DNA from: Clostridium senegalense JC122
Lineage (GTDB): Bacteria; Bacillota; Clostridia; Clostridiales; Clostridiaceae
Reading direction: 5' to 3'
Assembly (NCBI RefSeq): GCF_000285575.1
Contig: NZ_HE611050.1
Coordinates: 842,230 to 906,229, forward strand
DNA length: 64,000 bases
Shown here: piece after piece, positions 58,737 through 64,000 of the stretch
Position numbering within the stretch: position 1 is the stretch's first letter
Layout: each line of letters opens with the position of its first letter
Program-made: the position numbers and the translations under genes
The notes under the pieces: model-generated
The model's database searches: none
Seen by the model: the letters and a program-made list of their open reading frames with translations, nothing else
What the model was told of the DNA's origin: nothing

Positions 58737-61400
58737 ATGTGGTTTAACAAAACAACGGAAGATGTTCTTAATCTCCTAAATTCCAATTTAGATAATGGAC
58801 TTTCTTCAGATCAAGTATTAGAACATAAATCTAAATATGGACTCAATAAATTTACTACTAAAAAACCTAAGACTAAGCTCCAAATGTTCTTTTCACAATT
58901 AAACGATATGATGATTTATATATTATTAGTTGCAGCCGTTTTATCTGCTGTAGTTGGAGAAACAAGTGATTCAATAATTATTTTAATAGTAATTCTTATT
59001 AATGCTATAGTTGGTATGATTCAAGAAGCTAAAGCAGAAAAAGCCTTAGATGCATTAAAGGAACTTTCTACGCCTAAAGCTCTTGTAAAAAGAGATGGAG
59101 TAATTGTTGAAATTCCTTCTGAAGATGTAGTTCCTGGCGATATAGTTATAATAGATGCTGGCAGATATATACCTTGTGATATACGTTTAATAGAAAGTGC
59201 CAATTTAAAAATTGAAGAATCAGCTTTAACAGGTGAATCTGTCCCTGTGGATAAAGATGCTAATATTACGATTGAAAATGAAGAAATTGCTCTTGGTGAT
59301 CAAAAAAACATGGTCTTCATGTCGACTTTAGCCACTTACGGACGTGGTATAGGTATTGCTGTTGCAACAGGTATGGATACTGAAATTGGTAAAATTGCTA
59401 AGATGCTTGATACAGATGAATCAGAACAAACACCACTACAAAAAAAACTTGAACAACTTGGTAAATACCTTGGTTTTGCTGCTATAGCTATAAGTATAAT
59501 AATGTTTGTAGTCGGTATTTTACAAAATAGAGACATTTTAGATATGTTTATAACTTCTATAAGTTTAGCCGTTGCTGCTATCCCTGAAGGATTGCCTGCA
59601 ATTGTTACTATTGTACTTGCAATTGGCGTTCAAAAAATGATAAAACAAAATGCCATAATAAGAAAACTACCTGCTGTTGAAACTCTTGGTTCTGTGAATG
59701 TTATTTGTTCTGATAAAACTGGTACATTGACTCAAAACAAGATGACAGTAACAAAATTTTATTGTAATAATAACCTAAATGATATCGAAAACCTAAATAT
59801 GAATGATCCTGTAGAAAAATTACTAATAGAAAATTTAGTTCTTTGTAATGATGCCACTTCTAGTGAAGATTCTAAAACAGGAGACCCTACTGAAATAGCA
59901 TTACTAGATATCGGAAACAAATATAATTTAACTAAACTAGACGCTAACAAGAATCATCCAAGAGTTGGTGAAATTCCATTTGACTCTGATAGGAAACTTA
60001 TGAGCACTATAAATAAATTCTCTAATGAGTCTTTTGTATTAACTAAAGGTGCAATTGATAACCTTTTAAATTTGTGTACTAAAATATATTTAAACAATGA
60101 AATAAAAGATTTAACTACAGAACTTAAAGATTCAATCTTAAAAGCCTCATATAAAATGTCTGATGATGCTCTAAGAGTTTTAGGAGCTGCATATAAAACA
60201 GTTGAAGATTCTTCCAACTTAAAAGAAAATGATGTGGAAAAAGATCTTATATTTATAGGATTAGTAGGAATGATAGATCCTCCTAGACTAGAAGTTAAAG
60301 ATTCAATAGAAATTTGCAAAAACTCTGGAATAAAAACAATAATGATAACTGGTGATCATAAAAATACTGCTTTTGCCATAGCTAAAGATTTAAATATAGC
60401 TACAGATTCATCACAAGTTATATCCGGAGCTGAATTAGATAAAATATCAGATGAGGAACTTGCAAACTCTATAGATAATCTTAGAGTTTTTGCAAGAGTT
60501 TCACCAGAACACAAAGTAAAAATTGTTAAAGCTATTAAATCAAAAGACAATATAGTTTCCATGACTGGTGATGGAGTTAATGATGCACCTTCATTGAAAG
60601 CTGCTGACATAGGCGTTGCTATGGGAATAACCGGTACAGACGTTGCAAAAGGTGCAGCTGATATGGTTCTTACAGATGATAATTTTTCTACTATCGTTTC
60701 AGCAATTAAAGAAGGACGAAATATTTTTAATAATATTAAAAAATCTGTTATTTTCTTAATTTCTTGCAATGCTGGTGAGATAGTCAGTCTATTTCTTGCA
60801 ATTTTACTAGGTTGGGCTGCTCCACTTAGTGCAACACATATATTGTGGGTAAATTTAATAACTGATACTTTTCCAGCATTAGCATTAGGTGTAGATCCTG
60901 GTGATAAGGATGTTATGAATAAGCATCCTAGAAATGCTAAAGACAGTTTATTTAAAGGATCAATATTCACACTAATATTTAACGGTTTTTTAATTGGACT
61001 TTTAACATTAATAGCCTTTGTTTATGGAGCTAAAGTTTATGGTGGTTCTGACATAGCTTTATCAAACATACCTGATAAAATTCTTATTCATGCTCAAACG
61101 TTAGCTTTTACTGTATTAAGTAGTACTCAGCTTGCTCACTCATTAAATATGAGAAATGAAAGTAAATCCATATTTTCTATTGGTGTGTTTTCCAATAAAT
61201 ATTTAATTAGTTCTATAATACTAGGACTATTGCTACAATTTTTAGTTATAACAATACCACCGATAGCTACATTATTTGGAGTTTATAAACTTACTTTAAA
61301 TGATTGGATTTTTGTACTATTAATTAGTTTAGTGCCAATTATAATAAATGAAATTTTAAAGTTTTTCAAAAGAAGTAGTGAAAAAAAAGTTAGAGATTAA
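58737..61400 (+). CDS. Cation-transporting P-type ATPase, Ca2+ type (P2A)
   Basis: ATP-driven cation pump, 887 residues. Actuator motif TGES (about 165), helix-4 ion site PEGLPA (about 282), phosphorylation site DKTGTLT (about 328), KGA nucleotide-binding segment, TGDHKNTA and hinge TGDGVNDAPSLK (about 605), ten predicted membrane helices. PEGLPA is typical of SERCA/PMCA-type calcium pumps. The ATG at 58737 follows GAGGTG by eight bases; an earlier ATG precedes it. Likely removes Ca2+ from the cytosol. Single gene with its own terminator. Confidence 0.95.
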   Translation: MWFNKTTEDVLNLLNSNLDNGLSSDQVLEHKSKYGLNKFTTKKPKTKLQMFFSQLNDMMIYILLVAAVLSAVVGETSDSIIILIVILINAIVGMIQEAKAEKALDALKELSTPKALVKRDGVIVEIPSEDVVPGDIVIIDAGRYIPCDIRLIESANLKIEESALTGESVPVDKDANITIENEEIALGDQKNMVFMSTLATYGRGIGIAVATGMDTEIGKIAKMLDTDESEQTPLQKKLEQLGKYLGFAAIAISIIMFVVGILQNRDILDMFITSISLAVAAIPEGLPAIVTIVLAIGVQKMIKQNAIIRKLPAVETLGSVNVICSDKTGTLTQNKMTVTKFYCNNNLNDIENLNMNDPVEKLLIENLVLCNDATSSEDSKTGDPTEIALLDIGNKYNLTKLDANKNHPRVGEIPFDSDRKLMSTINKFSNESFVLTKGAIDNLLNLCTKIYLNNEIKDLTTELKDSILKASYKMSDDALRVLGAAYKTVEDSSNLKENDVEKDLIFIGLVGMIDPPRLEVKDSIEICKNSGIKTIMITGDHKNTAFAIAKDLNIATDSSQVISGAELDKISDEELANSIDNLRVFARVSPEHKVKIVKAIKSKDNIVSMTGDGVNDAPSLKAADIGVAMGITGTDVAKGAADMVLTDDNFSTIVSAIKEGRNIFNNIKKSVIFLISCNAGEIVSLFLAILLGWAAPLSATHILWVNLITDTFPALALGVDPGDKDVMNKHPRNAKDSLFKGSIFTLIFNGFLIGLLTLIAFVYGAKVYGGSDIALSNIPDKILIHAQTLAFTVLSSTQLAHSLNMRNESKSIFSIGVFSNKYLISSIILGLLLQFLVITIPPIATLFGVYKLTLNDWIFVLLISLVPIIINEILKFFKRSSEKKVRD

Positions 61401-61416
61401 TCTCTAACTTTTTTCT
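61383..61416. terminator. Bidirectional terminator between P-ATPase and cvfB
   Basis: Near-perfect palindrome AAAAAGTTAGAGATT/AATCTCTAACTTTTT. It overlaps the P-ATPase stop and serves the convergent cvfB gene. Confidence 0.9.
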
Positions 61417-61430
61417 TATTTCTATTAATT

Positions 61431-62270
61431 TTATAATAGTCTAGTTCCCTCTTTATCTTGAGTTATCAATTTTTTCTTCATAAGCCCACCTAAAGCTCTC
61501 TTAAATGCATTTTTACTAGTTTTAAAAGTTTTTTCTATATCCTCTGGTGAAGATTTATCATTCAATTTCATAAATCCATCGTTCTCTTTTAAGTACTCAT
61601 GTATTTCTGTTTCTAAATCTGACTTTTCTTCTAATCTCACTTTTCTTAATGAAATACCTACTTTACCATCTTCATAATATTTTTTAACTCTACCTTTAAC
61701 TATATCGCCTATTTTTAAATCATTGTAATATTCATTTTTTAATATTACACCTCTATATGTATTTTCTAAAGCTATTTCTGCAGAGTTATTAGTTTGGAAC
61801 CCATATATAGTTCCTTCTACTTCTTGGCCAACCTCATAAGAATTTGTATCATGTAAATAATTATCTATTTTAGTTGTTGCTGCAAGTCTATTTGTTTTGT
61901 CTACATATAATACAAATAAATATTTTTTACCAACTTTCAATTTATAATTTGTTTCCTTAAATGGAACTAAAACATCCCTTTCTAATCCTATATTAACAAA
62001 CGAGCCAATACGACTTTCATCAACTACTTCTAGATAAGCTACTTCTCCAACTGTTGCTAATGGTTCTTTCATAGTACCTATAATTCTATCTAAAGAATCC
62101 CTATATATAAATACTTCAAGTTCATCACCAATTCTTATATCATTTCTTAACGCACTTTTATTAGGTAATAATATATCATCTGATGAATTCCCTGTAGTTC
62201 CATCTAAATAATATCCAAACTCTGACCTTCTAACAACTTTTAAACTATTTATTTCACCAATTTTTATCAT
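61431..62270 (-). CDS. cvfB: S1-domain RNA-binding protein, CvfB family
   Basis: 279 residues, the CvfB/YitL architecture: three S1-like OB modules (INSLKVVRRSEFGYYLD; EVAYLEVVDESRIGSFVNIG; GDIVKGRVKKYYEDGKVGIS) followed by a C-terminal winged helix (about 225-279, KTSKNAFKRALGGLMKKKLI). CvfB affects virulence gene expression in Staphylococcus; its role here is unknown. The ATG follows AGGAGG. Monocistronic. Confidence 0.93.
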   Translation of the reverse strand: MIKIGEINSLKVVRRSEFGYYLDGTTGNSSDDILLPNKSALRNDIRIGDELEVFIYRDSLDRIIGTMKEPLATVGEVAYLEVVDESRIGSFVNIGLERDVLVPFKETNYKLKVGKKYLFVLYVDKTNRLAATTKIDNYLHDTNSYEVGQEVEGTIYGFQTNNSAEIALENTYRGVILKNEYYNDLKIGDIVKGRVKKYYEDGKVGISLRKVRLEEKSDLETEIHEYLKENDGFMKLNDKSSPEDIEKTFKTSKNAFKRALGGLMKKKLITQDKEGTRLL

Positions 62271-62405
62271 AATTTCCTCCTAAAGTTTTCCTTTTGTGTT
62301 TTAAAGTAATAAACCTGTACTCATACTATTAAATACAGCTATTTAATTTCTCTACATTTTTTAATATTACTTTTTTTATAAACATATTTTCAACATAAGT
62401 TTTCA

Positions 62406-62912
62406 TTAAATGCTCTTATGTTCATTTGCCATTTTTACATATTCTATTGCTGATTTTTTTATATTTTCTATTTCTTCTGATGTAAGTTCTCTAATAACTT
62501 TTGCTGGTGATCCCATACAAAGTACACCAGATGGTATTTTTTTACCTTGAGTTACTAAACTCCCTGCACCTATAATTGTGTTTTCTCCTATTTCCGCATT
62601 GTTTAAAATAATCGAACCCATTCCAACTAACACATTATTATTTATTTTACATCCATGGATTATTGCATTATGTCCTATTGTAACATTATCCCCAATTTCT
62701 GTTGGTACACCAAAATCATTATGAACAGTTGTGTTTTCTTGAATATTGGTATTTTCTCCTATTTTTAAATAACTCATATCACTTCTTAAAACTGTTCCAT
62801 ACCATATATTTGTATTCTTACCTATGGTAGCTTCTCCTACTATAGTTGCATTTTCTGCTATAAAACAACTTTCATCTATAACTGGACTCTTTCCTTTAAA
62901 TGATTTTATCAC
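62406..62912 (-). CDS. Gamma-carbonic-anhydrase-like hexapeptide protein
   Basis: 168 residues of left-handed beta helix, gamma-CA/YrdA family. Three zinc-type histidines appear in TTVHNDF, TIGHNAIIHG. The N-terminus IKSFKGKSPVIDESCFIAEN and the C-terminal helix are typical. Zinc binding and some hydratase or acyl-transfer activity are possible, but many members have no known activity. The start is GTG (62910-62912), eight bases after AAGGAG; the GTG at 62921 overlaps the site. Confidence 0.88.
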   Translation of the reverse strand: MIKSFKGKSPVIDESCFIAENATIVGEATIGKNTNIWYGTVLRSDMSYLKIGENTNIQENTTVHNDFGVPTEIGDNVTIGHNAIIHGCKINNNVLVGMGSIILNNAEIGENTIIGAGSLVTQGKKIPSGVLCMGSPAKVIRELTSEEIENIKKSAIEYVKMANEHKSI

Positions 62913-63306
62913 AAAAATCACTCCTTATCATAAAAATATATTCATATCTACCTTTAACTATATACTACTCTTCATTATATCCTTTTGCGTTATGTATATT
63001 CAACCATTAAGTAAAGGTATATTTAAATACTATAATGCTAACTTTATAATATAGAAAAATAATATCTTATTCAAAATTATATAATTTCTTAGTATTAGTT
63101 TAAAATTAAGAGTTAAGACTTTATTATTAAAATGGCAATAGAATCTTATAATCATCTAAATTTAATCTTATTCTAATATATTAATCATTAAATTTATTTT
63201 TCTAATTTAGTATATATTATTTTATATACTTATTTTTTTCTACAATAGTACAAATAATTCTATTATTTTCGAATTGTTTTTCATTATTGTTATAAAATAA
63301 TAATTG
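62913..63306. other. AT-rich upstream region of nrdJ
   Basis: No gene. Includes a short dispersed repeat copy near 63097-63121 (TTTAAAATTAAGAGTTAAGA). The 76-codon frame at 62824 has no support. Confidence 0.35.
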
Positions 63307-63367
63307 TTGATTAAATTTAATCCTTGTTATATAATACAACATATAGTGCATATTATACTACATATAG
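63307..63367 (+). promoter_or_regulatory. nrdJ promoter with repeated operator-like motif
   Basis: -35 TTGATT (63307-63312), 17-base spacer, -10 TATAAT (63330-63335). Directly downstream, ACAACATATAG (63336-63346) and ACTACATATAG (63357-63367) are spaced exactly 21 bases, two helical turns. Position over the transcription start and the ACA-ATATAG pattern resemble NrdR boxes, the usual repressor sites of ribonucleotide reductase genes, but the match to the consensus is only partial. Confidence 0.5.
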
Positions 63368-63416
63368 CAATATGTAGTATTTTTGTTTCGTTAATTTTCT
63401 ACGCTTAGGAGGTGCA

Positions 63417-63440
63417 ATGCTAGTTAGTTTTAAAAGTTAA
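63417..63440 (+). CDS. Candidate 7-residue leader peptide upstream of nrdJ
   Basis: AGGAGG (63407-63412) is followed four bases later by ATG CTA GTT AGT TTT AAA AGT TAA. The strong ribosome site has no other use, because nrdJ starts at 63458 with no clear site of its own. It might be a translated leader coupled to nrdJ, or the remnant of an altered start. Very short, so weakly supported. Confidence 0.25.
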   Translation: MLVSFKS

Positions 63441-63457
63441 CTAATCTAGTGATGATA

Positions 63458-64000
63458 ATGAGTAATATAAAAATTTATTTAAAAGATATTATACAAAAAA
63501 CTTGATGAAAATAAAAATCTTAATGTATATGATTTATTCAAATGGAAAAAGATTAATGTTTTTATAAAGGACTATAAAAGTGATAATGTTTTAGTTGATA
63601 TGAAAGATTTAGAATTTCCTATTCACTACTCACAAAATGCTTGTGATATAATTGCTTCAAAGTATTTTAAAAAAGCAATGGTACCTAATGAATGTGGTTA
63701 TGAAAATTCATTAAAAATGGTAGTCCATAGAATTGTTAACTTTTGGTGTGAAGCATTAGTTGATGAAGGTCTAATTGATTCTGAAAAAGAAAAAGAAATC
63801 CTTTATGACGAATTAGCATACTGTTTTTTAAATCAAATGTATGCACCAAATTCCCCACAATGGTTTAATACAGGTTTAATGCACTCCTATGGAATAAAGA
63901 GTGAAAGCTTAAATAATTATTATTTTGACCCTAAGGAGGGAAAGGTAGTAAAAAGTAAAGATGCTTATACAAGAACTCAAGCTTCAGCATGTTTTATACT
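63458..64000 (+). CDS. nrdJ: B12-dependent ribonucleotide reductase, N-terminal part, frameshifted
   Basis: Start of an adenosylcobalamin-dependent class II ribonucleotide reductase, which makes deoxynucleotides; truncated by the window end. The open frame reads ...YDLFKWKKINVFIKDY, DLEFPIHYSQNACDIIASKY, then FLNQMYAPNSPQWFNTGL and SACFI, the family N-terminal region. From ATG 63458 (MSNIKIYLKDIIQK) the frame is lost at the A6 run 63495-63500; one more A would join it to KLDENKNLNVYDLF. Same lesion type as nadE and the oppA paralogue. The upstream promoter carries NrdR-like repeats. Confidence 0.88.

Overview
The window looks like the chromosome of a low-GC, endospore-forming Clostridium (Clostridia, Firmicutes). 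The signs are extreme AT-richness, T-box leaders in front of pheST and valS, an alpha/beta-type small acid-soluble spore protein, the sporulation genes ytxC and a pdaB-like deacetylase, an L20-type leader on infC-rpmI-rplT, strong AGGAGG ribosome sites, and frequent GTG, TTG and even ATT starts. I cannot name the species from the sequence alone. Most genes are core or metabolic. I see no prophage, CRISPR array or recognisable defence island.

Layout. 1-9.2 kb (minus strand): pheST behind a Phe T-box, a SpoU-type rRNA methylase, the KtrAB potassium system, the infC-rpmI-rplT operon with an ATT-started infC, and ytxC. 9.5-13.4 kb: an orphan protein of a probable guanidino-modifying-enzyme fold, a five-tRNA operon (Val-Asp-Phe-Gly-Cys), hslO, a methyltransferase and a SASP gene. 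13.4-27.4 kb (minus): one oligopeptide ABC transporter operon (oppA-B-C-D-F) followed by four more stand-alone oppA paralogues, one broken by a frameshift. 28.7-34.2 kb: the diaminopimelate/lysine branch (asd-dapA-dapB, dapH, probably its aminotransferase), with a cob(I)alamin adenosyltransferase among them. 34.3-39.4 kb: a two-OB-fold SSB-like gene, the pdaB-like gene, a DUF4364 gene, a frameshifted beta-propeller gene and folC. 39.4-41.1 kb: an insertion-sequence graveyard with an internally deleted IS3 element. 41.1-54.9 kb: valS with its T-box, a TPR protein, a membrane transglutaminase, recX, an M16 peptidase, a DEAD-box helicase, a PurM-like protein, a flavin reductase and nadE. 55-64 kb: a split chromate transporter, yaaR, an MFS transporter, a Ca2+-type P-ATPase, cvfB, a gamma-carbonic-anhydrase-like protein and the start of a B12-dependent ribonucleotide reductase.

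Two threads link distant genes. The peptide importer, with five different binding proteins sharing one permease/ATPase core, points to a lifestyle based on peptide scavenging. The cob(I)alamin adenosyltransferase, a possible alpha-ribazole-kinase-like protein and the adenosylcobalamin-dependent ribonucleotide reductase form a B12 thread.

The most striking finding is technical or evolutionary. Four genes (an oppA paralogue, the beta-propeller gene, nadE, nrdJ) are each broken by what looks like one missing base in an A or T run. This is either a systematic homopolymer under-call in the assembly or real slippage. Other points worth a look are three apparent ATT start codons, a 15-codon mini-gene ending in a perfect 18-bp hairpin, a 150-bp long inverted repeat, two families of dispersed intergenic repeats, and a repeated operator-like motif at the nrdJ promoter.
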